NCBI RefSeq assembly: GCF_001429725.1
Contig: NZ_LMHV01000009.1
Span: forward strand, 104,568-168,567
Origin: Rhizobium sp. Root708
GTDB lineage: Bacteria > Pseudomonadota > Alphaproteobacteria > Rhizobiales > Rhizobiaceae
Reading direction: 5' to 3'
DNA length: 64,000 bases
A program made the translations under genes and the position numbers. Shown here one piece after another: positions 34,640 through 43,640 of this stretch (positions are counted from its first letter, which is position 1; each line of letters opens with the position of its first letter). A model generated the notes under the pieces. It ran no database searches. It was not told where the DNA came from and saw only the letters and a list, made by a program, of their open reading frames with translations.

Positions 34640-35452
34640 CTACTGAAAGTGCTTGAGGTAGAGGGAAAGCAACTGCGTCTGCGAGGAGATTCCGAGCTTC
34701 CGATAGACGTTACGCCGATGAACCTTCACCGTCCCGGTCGAGATGCTGAGCTTCAGGCCGATCGATTCCGAGGAGTGGCCCTGCAGAACCAGTTCGACGA
34801 TCGCGGCTTCCCGGCTCGTAAGGTTGAGATCGCGCCAGACTGCGTCTGAAGCCGCCAGGCTTCCGTCCTGCTCCCGCCTCTGACGCCGCTTTCCATGGGT
34901 CGCCAGTTGTGCGTCGAAGCGGGACGCCAGCCCCGCCCAGTAGTGGCGGACCATGTTCGCGACGAGTGGCTCGACTTTCCGCAATATCGCGAGCTCCGCG
35001 GCGGGAAACGGTCCGGTCCCTTCGCGGCGCATCAGGGAGAGGACGATGGTGATGTCGTCTTCTGCATTGACGAAGAAGCCAATTTCCTCGGCGAGCCCCG
35101 TCTGGACGTAGTAGGTGCGATAGTACTCGCTCGAGAAGAAGCGATCCGGCGCCAGTTCACGCATGCGCATGACACCTTCGCGACGTTCTCGCGCCGTATG
35201 ATAAAACGGATCGAGGAGGTATGGGCCGGCCTGATAGAGGGTAACGAAGACCACGTGCTCCTCGACATCGAAAGTGCTGAAGAGATCGATCGGACGTTCT
35301 TTTCCGCGATAGGCGAACACCACGACATAATCGAAGCGCACCAGCGCGGCCATCATCCGGCGGAAGGTTTCGCCGAACTCGGCATCCGACATCGATGCCT
35401 GTCCGACCGTTTCATCGAAGGCGCTGAACAATGCTTCAAGGTCGGTGCTCAT
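34640..35452 (-). CDS. LuxR-family transcriptional regulator
   Basis: 270 residues from ATG 35452 (GAGGAA seven bases upstream); the frame is open further but overlaps the promoter region. The C-terminal helix-turn-helix is LNLTSREAAIVELVLQGHSSESIGLKL...GTVKVHRRNVYRKLGI. The N-terminal 190 residues (FDYVVVFAYRGKERP, YLLDPFYH) resemble the sensing domain of LuxR-type regulators found beside polyamine/opine-type importers. It is divergent from the ABC operon at 35640, which it probably controls. Confidence 0.87.
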   Translation of the reverse strand: MSTDLEALFSAFDETVGQASMSDAEFGETFRRMMAALVRFDYVVVFAYRGKERPIDLFSTFDVEEHVVFVTLYQAGPYLLDPFYHTARERREGVMRMRELAPDRFFSSEYYRTYYVQTGLAEEIGFFVNAEDDITIVLSLMRREGTGPFPAAELAILRKVEPLVANMVRHYWAGLASRFDAQLATHGKRRQRREQDGSLAASDAVWRDLNLTSREAAIVELVLQGHSSESIGLKLSISTGTVKVHRRNVYRKLGISSQTQLLSLYLKHFQ

Positions 35453-35639
35453 CGACAATTCCTCTTGCGCCGCGCCGAACGAGGCTCGGTTCTTATACAC
35501 CTTCCACGAAGCGATATGCGCGAAAATACCTCTCTCGGGGTATATACCTTGGCAGAAGCCGAGGCTTACTCTTTCCTTAACGACGGTGGCATTAAGGCGG
35601 CGTAGACTGCCAATCACAAACCAACCGCAGGGAACAGAC

Positions 35640-36731
35640 GTGGCATCCGCTTCGACGAACGATATCGAATTTTGTTCGGTCACAAAGAACTATGGCGCTG
35701 TGACCGCTGTGACGGACATCAACCTCAATGTGCCCAAGGGAGCGTTCCTAGCGCTGCTTGGGCCGTCTGGTTGTGGCAAGACGACATGCCTGCGCATGAT
35801 CGGCGGCTTCGAGCAGCCGAGCGAGGGCAAGGTGCTCATTGACGGGCGCGAGATGAACGGCGTCCCGGCCTATCGGCGCCCTGTCAACATGGTGTTCCAG
35901 CACTACGCCCTGTTTCCGCATTTCAACGTCGAGCAGAACGTTGCCTACGGCCTGAAGCAGATGCGTCCGAGGATCGAGGCTGCGGAAATCGATCGTCGCG
36001 TCGGCGAGGCGCTGGAGATGGTTCGTCTCGGTGGCTTCGCGAAGCGGCGCATTCACGAGATGTCCGGTGGCCAGCAGCAGCGCGTCGCGCTGGCGCGCGC
36101 CATCGTCAACCGTCCTTCCGTGCTACTTCTCGACGAGCCGCTCGCAGCACTCGACAAGAAACTCCGCTCTGCCATGCAGATCGAGTTGCAGACGCTGCAG
36201 CGTGAACTTGGCATCACCTTCGTCCTCGTCACGCACGACCAGGAAGAGGCACTGTCCATGGCCGATATCGTCTGCGTGATGAGCGCCGGGCAGATCCGGC
36301 AGCTCGGTACGCCGCAGGAAGTCTACGACCGCCCCGCCGATCTTTTCGTCGCCGATTTTGTCGGCAAGACGAACCGCATCCACGCGCGGATGGAAGCTGA
36401 CGGAACGACGCTTCGGCTGGCTGACGGCTCCGCCGTCGCCTCCAGCAAAGGCCTCGCGCCGGGCGACGCGATCGCCGCCGTTCGGCCCGAGGCTATTCAC
36501 CTTTCGCGCGACAAGGTTTCCTCCGGAGTTTCCTTCAGAGGCACCGTGACACATCGCATCTTCCTCGGTTCGTCAGCCGAGTACGCCGTGACTGTGCCTG
36601 GGCTCGGCGATTTCCTGATAACCGCCGACCGGCGGGGCGCGAATGAGAGCGATCTCGTCGAGCCGGGCGAGGAGGTCTTCATGGGGTTTGACCCCGCAGC
36701 GATACATGTTTTTCCAGCATCGAATGCATAA
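35640..36731 (+). CDS. ABC transporter ATPase (PotA-like)
   Basis: 363 residues from GTG 35640 (GGGAA five bases before). Walker A GPSGCGKTT, signature MSGGQQQRVALARA, Walker B LLLDEPLAALDKKLR, switch VTHDQEEALSM, then a TOBE domain (GDAIAAVRPEAIHL). First gene of a spermidine/putrescine/opine-type importer operon divergent from LuxR. Confidence 0.9.
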   Translation: MASASTNDIEFCSVTKNYGAVTAVTDINLNVPKGAFLALLGPSGCGKTTCLRMIGGFEQPSEGKVLIDGREMNGVPAYRRPVNMVFQHYALFPHFNVEQNVAYGLKQMRPRIEAAEIDRRVGEALEMVRLGGFAKRRIHEMSGGQQQRVALARAIVNRPSVLLLDEPLAALDKKLRSAMQIELQTLQRELGITFVLVTHDQEEALSMADIVCVMSAGQIRQLGTPQEVYDRPADLFVADFVGKTNRIHARMEADGTTLRLADGSAVASSKGLAPGDAIAAVRPEAIHLSRDKVSSGVSFRGTVTHRIFLGSSAEYAVTVPGLGDFLITADRRGANESDLVEPGEEVFMGFDPAAIHVFPASNA

Positions 36732-36753
36732 ACCAAAAAAAGGGAACAGCATC

Positions 36754-37917
36754 ATGAGCAAGGATTACAAGGACAATCTTCCCATTTCCGCCGAAGGCTT
36801 CATGGACGAGTTCATGCGCCTGAAGCGTGGTTCGGTCAGCCGCCGGCATTTCCTCGGCGTCACCGGTCTCGGTCTGGCGACAGCAGTCCTGTCGCGCTTC
36901 CCCGGCGCGCTTTCATCGCCCGCCCAGGCGGCGGAAGGTCTTGGCACCCAGATGTCGATTGCCACCTGGCCGAACTATCACGATCCCCAGACCTTCGAGA
37001 ACTTCAAGGCGGCGACGGGCGTTGCCGTGGCAGTAAACGTCTTCGGTTCGAACGAAGAAATGCTTGCCAAGCTCCAGGCCGGCGCTTCCGGTTGGTCGCT
37101 GTTCGTGCCGACCAACTACACCATCTCGACCTACCACAAGCTCGGCCTCATCGAAGAACTCGACGTTTCAAAAATTGCCAACTTCAGCCAGAAGGACGAG
37201 AGCCCGCGCTTTACCAAGGAAGGCCAGATCGACGGCAAGACCTACGCTGTTCCGAAGAACTGGGGCACCACAGGGTTTTCGGTCAACACATCAAAGATCA
37301 AGACCAAGCTTTCGACCTGGAAGGACTTTTTCGAGATTGCTCAGACAGAAGCCGATGGCCGCGCCATGGTGCACGACTATCAGCTGACCACAATCGGCAG
37401 TGCGCTGGTTTCGCTCGGCTACGACTTCAATTCGATCAAGCCGGAAGAGCTTGCCAAGGCGGAAGAATTGCTGGTCAAGGTCAAGCCGCACCTGTTCGCG
37501 ATCAACTCCGACTATCAGCCTTCCATGCGCTCCACAGATGCATGGCTGACGATGTGCTGGACGAATGACGGTGCTCAGCTTAATCGGGACATGCCTGAGC
37601 TTGCCTATGTGCTCGGCATAGATGGCGGCGAGATCTGGACGGACTACTACGCGATCCCGAAGGACGCGCCGAACAAGGCCGCTGGCTACGCGCTTCTGAA
37701 TTACCTCATGGATCCGCAGAACGCCGTGAAAGAGCACATTGCGAACGGTGCCCCGACTACGGATGGCCGCGTGATCGCGCTTCTGCCGAAGGAGATTACT
37801 TCCAACAAGATCGTCTATCCGGACGAAGCTGCGCTGACGCCGCTGGAGTTCGGCGCCGCCGTCACATTGACCGACCCGGGCCGCGCCGAGCTGATGGCTC
37901 GCTTCAAGTCGGCTTAA
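36754..37917 (+). CDS. ABC transporter substrate-binding protein (PotD/F-like), Tat-exported
   Basis: 387 residues. The N-terminus contains SVSRRHFLGVTGLGLATAV, a twin-arginine (Tat) signal, preceded by a 30-residue hydrophilic extension. The mature domain has IATWPNYHDPQTFENFKAAT and LGIDGGEIWTDYYAIPKDAPN, typical of polyamine-type binding proteins. ATG 36754 follows AAGGGAA. Confidence 0.9.
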   Translation: MSKDYKDNLPISAEGFMDEFMRLKRGSVSRRHFLGVTGLGLATAVLSRFPGALSSPAQAAEGLGTQMSIATWPNYHDPQTFENFKAATGVAVAVNVFGSNEEMLAKLQAGASGWSLFVPTNYTISTYHKLGLIEELDVSKIANFSQKDESPRFTKEGQIDGKTYAVPKNWGTTGFSVNTSKIKTKLSTWKDFFEIAQTEADGRAMVHDYQLTTIGSALVSLGYDFNSIKPEELAKAEELLVKVKPHLFAINSDYQPSMRSTDAWLTMCWTNDGAQLNRDMPELAYVLGIDGGEIWTDYYAIPKDAPNKAAGYALLNYLMDPQNAVKEHIANGAPTTDGRVIALLPKEITSNKIVYPDEAALTPLEFGAAVTLTDPGRAELMARFKSA

Positions 37918-37927
37918 ACAAGAGCCA

Positions 37928-37952
37928 CCGGTCCCCGGTTGTCGGGGACCGG
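37928..37952 (+). repeat. Intercistronic hairpin after the binding-protein gene
   Basis: Perfect 10-bp stem CCGGTCCCCG / CGGGGACCGG, loop GTTGT, no T run. Same placement as the hairpin at 20440-20463: directly after a binding-protein gene and before its permease. Confidence 0.7.
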
Positions 37953-37986
37953 ACAGCTTCACGCAATCGTCGGACACAAAGACGCA

Positions 37987-38853
37987 ATGCCACTCACTGT
38001 TGCCACCAAACGGCGCCTGGTGACCGCCGCCCTTGTCGGGCCGGCGAGCATCTGGTTGTTCGTCTTCCTGGTACTGCCCTTCATCGCCATCATCGTCTTT
38101 GCCTTTGGCGAGCGCGCGCCCGAGGGCGGCTATCAGGCAGCGTTCACCTTTGCGCAATTCGCCAATCTGGGCTCCCGATCCGCAGCGTTCGTCAATACCC
38201 TCATCCTGGCGCCGATCGGGGCGGCGGCCTGCCTGCTCGTCGCCTATCCGGTGGCCTACTATCTCGCCGTCAAGGCGAGCCCGCGGCATCGGCTGCTGCT
38301 TGTGTCGCTGGTCGTCGTACCGTTCTGGACGAGCCTCCTCGTTCGCACATATGCCTGGATGTATCTCCTTGGCGCCCGCGGCATTCCGCATCTGCTCGAA
38401 TTCGTCGGTATCGAGAACGTCCGTCTGATCAATACGCCCGGCGCCGTTCTTCTCGGGATCGTCTATGGCTATCTTCCGCTAATGATCATGCCGATCTACG
38501 TCAGTCTTGAGAAGCTCGATCGTCGCCTTCTCGAGGCCTCGGCCGACCTTGGGGCGAGGCCGGCGTCTACCTTCTTCGGCATCACGCTGCCGCTTTCACT
38601 ACCCGGCGTAATGACTGGCGTCGCACTCGTCACGATCCTTCTGCTTGGCGAGTATCTAATCCCGCAGTTGCTCGGCGGCGGCAAGGTTTTCTTCATCGGC
38701 AACGCGCTGGTGGATCTGTTCCTGCAATCGCGCAATTGGCCTTTCGGTTCGGCGATCGCCGTTACGCTTGTGGCCGTTGTCGTCGTCGTTCTTCTCGTTG
38801 CCATGCGCATTGCCTGGCGTGTCGCCGGAACCCGCCAGGTGGATCTCGTCTGA
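37987..38853 (+). CDS. ABC transporter permease (PotB-like)
   Basis: 288 residues from ATG 37987, about six membrane helices beginning at IWLFVFLVLPFIAII. The EAA-type loop is LEASADLGARPASTFFGITLPL. The stop TGA overlaps the ATG of the second permease. No clear ribosome site, so the start is less certain. Confidence 0.88.
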   Translation: MPLTVATKRRLVTAALVGPASIWLFVFLVLPFIAIIVFAFGERAPEGGYQAAFTFAQFANLGSRSAAFVNTLILAPIGAAACLLVAYPVAYYLAVKASPRHRLLLVSLVVVPFWTSLLVRTYAWMYLLGARGIPHLLEFVGIENVRLINTPGAVLLGIVYGYLPLMIMPIYVSLEKLDRRLLEASADLGARPASTFFGITLPLSLPGVMTGVALVTILLLGEYLIPQLLGGGKVFFIGNALVDLFLQSRNWPFGSAIAVTLVAVVVVVLLVAMRIAWRVAGTRQVDLV

Positions 38854-39665
38854 TGCGCGCGCTCGTTACGTTCGTCTATCTGTTCCTGTACACGCCTATC
38901 GCTCTCGTCGTGTTGTTCTCCTTCAATGCCGGCCGCAACGCCAGCGAGTTCGTCGGCTTTTCGACGCAGTGGTATGGCCGGGCGCTTTCCAACACCTTCC
39001 TGATGGAAGCGCTGCGTAACAGCCTGATCATCGCCTTCACCAGCGCTGCTCTCGCCGCGATCTTCGGCACGATGGCGGCGATCGGAATGGAACGCCTCGG
39101 ATCGCGGGCGCGCGCCGTCTTCGACGGGTTGTTTGCCGCCGCGATCGTCGTGCCTGGTGTGGTCATCGGCATCGCTACCCTGGTGGCGCTGGTCGAGGTC
39201 TTCGGCTTCGTCAATCCCGTGATCGCAGCTCTCTGGCCGGGCGATGAACCGCCGCGGCTGGCGCTTGGTTACGGCTCGATCATCGCCGCGCATGGTCTCT
39301 TCACGATGGCTTTGGTCACGATGATCGTGAAGGCGCGTATCGCAGGCCTCGGGCGTGACATCGTCGAGGCGTCCAGTGATCTTTATGCGACGCCTCTCAC
39401 GACCTTCAGGCAGATCGTGCTGCCGCAGATCATGCCGTCGATCCTCGCCGGATTTCTGCTCGCCTTCACCTTCTCCTTCGATGATTTCATCATTGCCTTC
39501 TTCGTCGCCGGTTCGAACACGACGCTGCCGATCTATGTGTTCGCGTCGATCCGGCGCGGCGTAACGCCCGAGATCAACGCAATCGCGACGATGGTGCTCC
39601 TCGCATCACTCGCCCTCATTCTCATCGCGCGCTTCTTGATGCGTGAAAAGACAACGAAAAACTGA
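38853..39665 (+). CDS. ABC transporter permease (PotC-like)
   Basis: 270 residues from ATG 38853, sharing a base with the previous stop (TGATG). Membrane helices start at FVYLFLYTPIALVVLFSFN. The EAA loop is VEASSDLYATPLTTFRQIVLPQ, then FDDFIIAFFVAG typical of PotC. Confidence 0.9.
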   Translation: MRALVTFVYLFLYTPIALVVLFSFNAGRNASEFVGFSTQWYGRALSNTFLMEALRNSLIIAFTSAALAAIFGTMAAIGMERLGSRARAVFDGLFAAAIVVPGVVIGIATLVALVEVFGFVNPVIAALWPGDEPPRLALGYGSIIAAHGLFTMALVTMIVKARIAGLGRDIVEASSDLYATPLTTFRQIVLPQIMPSILAGFLLAFTFSFDDFIIAFFVAGSNTTLPIYVFASIRRGVTPEINAIATMVLLASLALILIARFLMREKTTKN

Positions 39666-39680
39666 CCGGGGAAACATGCC

Positions 39681-40442
39681 ATGATACTCAAGGATCGCGT
39701 TGCCATCATCACCGGGGCGGGCTCGGGCATCGGTCGGGCCGGTGCGCTCATCATGGCACGGGAAGGCGCCCATGTGATCGTTGCCGACATCGACGGAGCG
39801 AACGCTGGTGAAACTGTGGATGAGGTCACAAAGGCGGGTGGAAGCGCCGAAAGTCTCGTCATCGACGTAACGGACGATCAGGCTCTGCAGGCCGGGATCG
39901 AGACGGTCGCGTCGCGCCATGGCCGCATCGACATCCTGCACAATCATGCCGGAGCACAGGTCGCCGGCGATCTGGAGCAGGTGGCAGTTTCCGGTTTCGA
40001 CAAATCATGGGGCCTGAATGTCAGAGCCCATTTCATGGCCTCGCGCTTCGTGATGCCCTTCATGAAGACGGCCGGCAAGGGTGTCATTCTCAACACCTCC
40101 TCGTCATCGGGCGTGCTCTACGACCGCGAGATGATCGCCTACACCACGACCAAGCATGCCGTGATCGCCATGACGCGGCAGATGGCGGGCGACTTCGCCA
40201 GGTTTGGCGTCCGCGTGAACGCGCTCTGCCCGGGCTGGGTGGACACCCCATTCAACGAACCCTTTATCGCGCAGATGGGAGGGCGGGAATCCATCGAATC
40301 CTACATCAGCAGCAAGGTGCCGCTTGGCCGCTGGGCGAATGTGTCCGAGATCGCCGAACCCATCCTCTTCCTGGTGTCCGACCGGTCGTCTTATATGACC
40401 GGGCAGATTCTGGTCGTCGACGGCGGCGAAACGGTCGTCTGA
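39681..40442 (+). CDS. SDR-family oxidoreductase
   Basis: 253 residues. TGAGSGIGRAGALIMA, HNHAG (an NNAG variant), Ser in NTSSSSG, YTTTKHA and the C-terminal YMTGQILVVDGGET. It lies 15 bases after the permease gene and is probably co-transcribed, so it likely acts on the imported compound. Confidence 0.88.
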   Translation: MILKDRVAIITGAGSGIGRAGALIMAREGAHVIVADIDGANAGETVDEVTKAGGSAESLVIDVTDDQALQAGIETVASRHGRIDILHNHAGAQVAGDLEQVAVSGFDKSWGLNVRAHFMASRFVMPFMKTAGKGVILNTSSSSGVLYDREMIAYTTTKHAVIAMTRQMAGDFARFGVRVNALCPGWVDTPFNEPFIAQMGGRESIESYISSKVPLGRWANVSEIAEPILFLVSDRSSYMTGQILVVDGGETVV

Positions 40443-40446
40443 TCTT

Positions 40447-41346
40447 TTAGTCGAGCATGACCATGAAGGATGGTATCTGCTCTTCGAAGAATTTCGAGAA
40501 CGTGGCGATACGGGGCGGCAATGCCTGGTAGGGGGGATAGTAGAGCGTCAGCCAGAGGTCCGGCGGCGACCACCCCTTGAGAATGTGAACGAGCCGGCCT
40601 GTGCGCAGGTGCTCCGCGATATGGAAACCTGGCAGCAGCGCGACCCCGGTACCGTCGGCGGCCATGTCCGCCAGAACCTCGCCATTGTTCGCGCTGAATG
40701 CTCGGCCCGCCGATATCGTCATGCTTGAACCGCCGTCCGACAATTGCCAGGTCTCGCGGCGGCTTTCGCCGCTGTAGGCGAGGCAATCGTCCGGTGTCAG
40801 CTGGTTGGGATGCTCCATCTCCGCAAAGCGGCTTCCTGGCGCGGCGACAAGGATCCGCGGCACGACCCGGATCTTTCGCCAAATCGTGAATTTGTCTGAT
40901 GGTGCGGACGAGATGCGGATCGCGAGATCGTAGTCGTCATCGACGATGTTCACGAGGCCATCGGACAGAGAGATCTCGAAACACATCTTAGGGTAAAGCT
41001 CACGAAAGCCGGACAGGATCGGTGGCAGGACCGTCTTGCCGAGCCATGTCGGCGCGCTGATCCGCAATCGGCCCTGGTCTGCCTTGTGGGCGTTCTTGAC
41101 GTCACGCCTCGCGCTTTCGAGCGCTTCCACAGCGGGCTGGATCTGGGCCGCGAAGACGGCGCCATCCGTCGTTAGTGAGACCTGCCGGGTCGTTCGCACG
41201 AACAGCTGAACACCGAGGTCCTCTTCCAGCGCGGCAATCGCGCGCGTGACACCTGCTGGCGTCATGTCCAGTTCGCGAGCAACCTGCGCGAAGTTTCGCT
41301 TTTCAGCGGCGAGGAGAAAGGTTTTGAGGGCTTTATAGTCGTTCAT
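40447..41346 (-). CDS. LysR-family transcriptional regulator
   Basis: 299 residues. N-terminal winged helix: LKTFLLAAEKRNFAQVARELDMTPAGVTRAIAALEEDLGVQLF. The effector domain includes GRLRISAPTWLGKTVLPPIL and LAYSGESRRETWQL. It is divergent from the dioxygenase operon at 41466, with three phased CGCAATT repeats between them. Confidence 0.92.
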   Translation of the reverse strand: MNDYKALKTFLLAAEKRNFAQVARELDMTPAGVTRAIAALEEDLGVQLFVRTTRQVSLTTDGAVFAAQIQPAVEALESARRDVKNAHKADQGRLRISAPTWLGKTVLPPILSGFRELYPKMCFEISLSDGLVNIVDDDYDLAIRISSAPSDKFTIWRKIRVVPRILVAAPGSRFAEMEHPNQLTPDDCLAYSGESRRETWQLSDGGSSMTISAGRAFSANNGEVLADMAADGTGVALLPGFHIAEHLRTGRLVHILKGWSPPDLWLTLYYPPYQALPPRIATFSKFFEEQIPSFMVMLD

Positions 41347-41363
41347 TTCATTATTTCAAAAAT

Positions 41364-41393
41364 CGCAATTCATTCGCAATTAATATTGCAATT
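41364..41393. promoter_or_regulatory. Three helically phased CGCAATT repeats (possible LysR operator)
   Basis: CGCAATT at 41364-41370 and 41375-41381 and TGCAATT at 41387-41393: direct repeats at 11- and 12-base spacing, one per helical turn. They start 18 bases upstream of the LysR ATG and lie between the two divergent genes. Confidence 0.55.
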
Positions 41394-41465
41394 CCGGAGA
41401 TCAATCAACCGGGCTACACCTGTCTTCATCGAAACGGACACCGGCAAGACAGAAAGGTTCGGGCC

Positions 41466-42398
41466 ATGATCAAGGACATCAAGGGACTGCATCACGTTAC
41501 ATCGATGGCATCGGATGCGCGCCAGAACAACAGCTTCTTCACCGACACCCTGGGACTGCGCCGCGTCAAGAAGACCGTCAACTTCGACGAACCGAGCGTC
41601 TACCATCTGTACTACGGCGACGAGAAGGGCACCCCCGGCACCGTCATGACGTATTTCCCCTTTCAGCACATGATGCAGGGCCGCCCCGGCGTCGGCGAAG
41701 TGGGTGAGACGCAGTTCGCTGTTCCGAAGGGGGCCGTCGGGTTCTGGAGGGAACGTCTTCTTTCTCAGGGTGTGAAAGCCATCGACACGGACACTGCCTT
41801 TGGTGCAAACCGCATTCGCTTCAACGGCCCTGACGGCGACGGGTTTGCGTTGGTCGAGGTCGACGGCGACAGCCGCATGCCATGGACAAGCCAAGGCATT
41901 GGTGACGATGTCGCGATCCGGGGATTTGCCGGCGCTCGCTTCCATCTCCACGATACGGCGGCGACCGAGGAATTGCTTGGCTTCATGGGCTACCAGCGTG
42001 CCGATGCCGACAAGGGCGTCACGCGCTTCGTGATCCCCGAAGGCAACGGCGCCGATACGATCGATCTTGTCGCTCTTCCTAAGACGCCATTTGCACGCCA
42101 GGGAGCGGGCTCGGTCCATCATATCGCGTTCGCGGTAGACAACCGCGCCAAGCAGCTCGAGGTGCGCAAGGCACTCATGGATACCGGCTACCAGGTTACG
42201 CCTGTCATCGATCGAGATTACTTCTGGGCAATCTACTTCCGCACGCCCGGTGGTATTCTGTTCGAGGTTGCGACCAACGAGCCGGGCTTCGACCGCGATG
42301 AGGATACGGCGCATCTTGGGGAAGCATTGAAGCTGCCGGGACGCTACGAGGCTTTCCGCGAAGAGATCGAAGCGAACCTGGAGCCGCTCGCCGCCTAA
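41466..42398 (+). CDS. Glyoxalase-fold ring-cleaving dioxygenase (MhqO/YkcA-like)
   Basis: 310 residues with two glyoxalase/extradiol modules. The first begins IKGLHHVTSMASDARQN; the second has GAGSVHHIAFAVDN and the last ligand Glu in GILFEVATNEPGF. Together they give the His-His-Glu metal site. The family includes hydroquinone-responsive dioxygenases. First gene of a four-gene set. Confidence 0.88.
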   Translation: MIKDIKGLHHVTSMASDARQNNSFFTDTLGLRRVKKTVNFDEPSVYHLYYGDEKGTPGTVMTYFPFQHMMQGRPGVGEVGETQFAVPKGAVGFWRERLLSQGVKAIDTDTAFGANRIRFNGPDGDGFALVEVDGDSRMPWTSQGIGDDVAIRGFAGARFHLHDTAATEELLGFMGYQRADADKGVTRFVIPEGNGADTIDLVALPKTPFARQGAGSVHHIAFAVDNRAKQLEVRKALMDTGYQVTPVIDRDYFWAIYFRTPGGILFEVATNEPGFDRDEDTAHLGEALKLPGRYEAFREEIEANLEPLAA

Positions 42399-42504
42399 GC
42401 GTTGCTCGGCGGCGATAACGAGCAAATCACTTTCTGATCGTTCAAGATTTCAAACCTATTTTGCCGCATGTGCGGCTGCCAACCGACCCAAAGGGAGACA
42501 CGAT

Positions 42505-43194
42505 ATGTCCAACAAACTCCAAGTTCTCACCCCGCAGAACAGCCAGCTGATCTTCATCGACCAGCAGCCGCAGATGGCTTTCGGCGTTCAGTCGATTGAC
42601 CGCCAGACCCTGAAGAACAACGTGGTTGGCCTCGCCAAGGCCGGCAAGATCTTCGACATTCCGACCACTATTACCACGGTTGAAACCTCATCCTTCTCCG
42701 GCAACACATTCCCGGAACTGCTTTCCGTGTTCCCGGAGAACGACATCCTGGAACGCACCTCGATGAATTCGTGGGATGACCAGAATGTTCGCGACGCCTT
42801 GGCCCGAAATGCGGCAAACGGGCGGAAGAAGGTCGTTGTCTCCGGTCTCTGGACCGAAGTCTGCAACACGACGTTCGCGCTGTCCTGCCTGAACGACACC
42901 GACTACGAAATCTACATGGTGGCCGACGCCTCCGGTGGCACCTCGCTCGATGCCCACAAATACGCAATGGACCGCATGGTTCAGGCCGGCGTCATCCCTG
43001 TGACCTGGCAGCAGGTCCTCCTGGAGTGGCAGCGTGACTGGGCGCGCAAGGAGACTTACGACGCCGTGACCTCGCTGGTGAAGGAACATTCCGGAGCCTA
43101 CGGCATGGGTATCGACTACGCCGTGACCCACGTCCACGGCGGCGCAGAGCGCGTCAGCCATGGAAAGCGGATCGGCCCGAATCCCGCCAAGTAA
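42505..43194 (+). CDS. Isochorismatase-fold hydrolase (YcaC-like)
   Basis: 229 residues. Asp in LIFIDQQPQMAFG, Lys in the ERTSMNSW region and the nucleophile Cys in GLWTEVCNTTFAL form the cysteine-hydrolase triad. The C-terminal part (VKEHSGAYGMGIDYAVTH) matches YcaC-type proteins, whose substrate is unknown. A strong AAAGGGAG ribosome site is present. Confidence 0.88.
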   Translation: MSNKLQVLTPQNSQLIFIDQQPQMAFGVQSIDRQTLKNNVVGLAKAGKIFDIPTTITTVETSSFSGNTFPELLSVFPENDILERTSMNSWDDQNVRDALARNAANGRKKVVVSGLWTEVCNTTFALSCLNDTDYEIYMVADASGGTSLDAHKYAMDRMVQAGVIPVTWQQVLLEWQRDWARKETYDAVTSLVKEHSGAYGMGIDYAVTHVHGGAERVSHGKRIGPNPAK

Positions 43195-43204
43195 GCTTTC
43201 ACTG

Positions 43205-43237
43205 CCGCTTCGACATCACCCGCTGGTGTCGGAGCGG
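43205..43237 (+). repeat. Imperfect intercistronic hairpin
   Basis: CCGCTTCGACATCACC pairs imperfectly with GGTGTCGGAGCGG across a short loop between the hydrolase and XapX genes. Probably an mRNA stem, not a full terminator (no T run). Confidence 0.45.
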
Positions 43238-43260
43238 CTTCGACAACTGAGGTTCATCCC

Positions 43261-43548
43261 ATGAAACTTTATCTTCTGTCCCTCGGCGCCGGTCTCTTGG
43301 TCGGCATTGTCTACAGCTTGCTGAACGTGAGATCGCCCGCTCCGCCTGTCGTGGCCCTGGTCGGTCTCCTTGGCATCCTCGTCGGCGAGCAACTCATCCC
43401 CTTTGCCAAGACGATTTGGAGCAAGGAGCCCGCGGCTGTTTCGTGGATCAACCAGATCAAGCCGCACATGTTCGGGCATTTGCCGAAGGGTAGCGGAAGC
43501 AAGGATCTGGCGGCTGCGCCGAGTGCCGCTGCCAAGTCGGATAGCTGA
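43261..43548 (+). CDS. XapX-domain small membrane protein
   Basis: 95 residues. Two membrane segments: the N-terminal LYLLSLGAGLLVGIVYSLL and the XapX signature VRSPAPPVVALVGLLGILVGEQL. The tail is Lys/Ser/Ala-rich. XapX proteins accompany aromatic or purine-type catabolic genes; the exact role is unknown. Confidence 0.85.
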   Translation: MKLYLLSLGAGLLVGIVYSLLNVRSPAPPVVALVGLLGILVGEQLIPFAKTIWSKEPAAVSWINQIKPHMFGHLPKGSGSKDLAAAPSAAAKSDS

Positions 43549-43640
43549 GACAATCAGGAGGGAACAGGGCCGACCGGTCCGGTTTCCTCCCGCACTGACT
43601 TAATCGAACTCATTGTCGAACAGGGAGCCTGGAGTTGACC

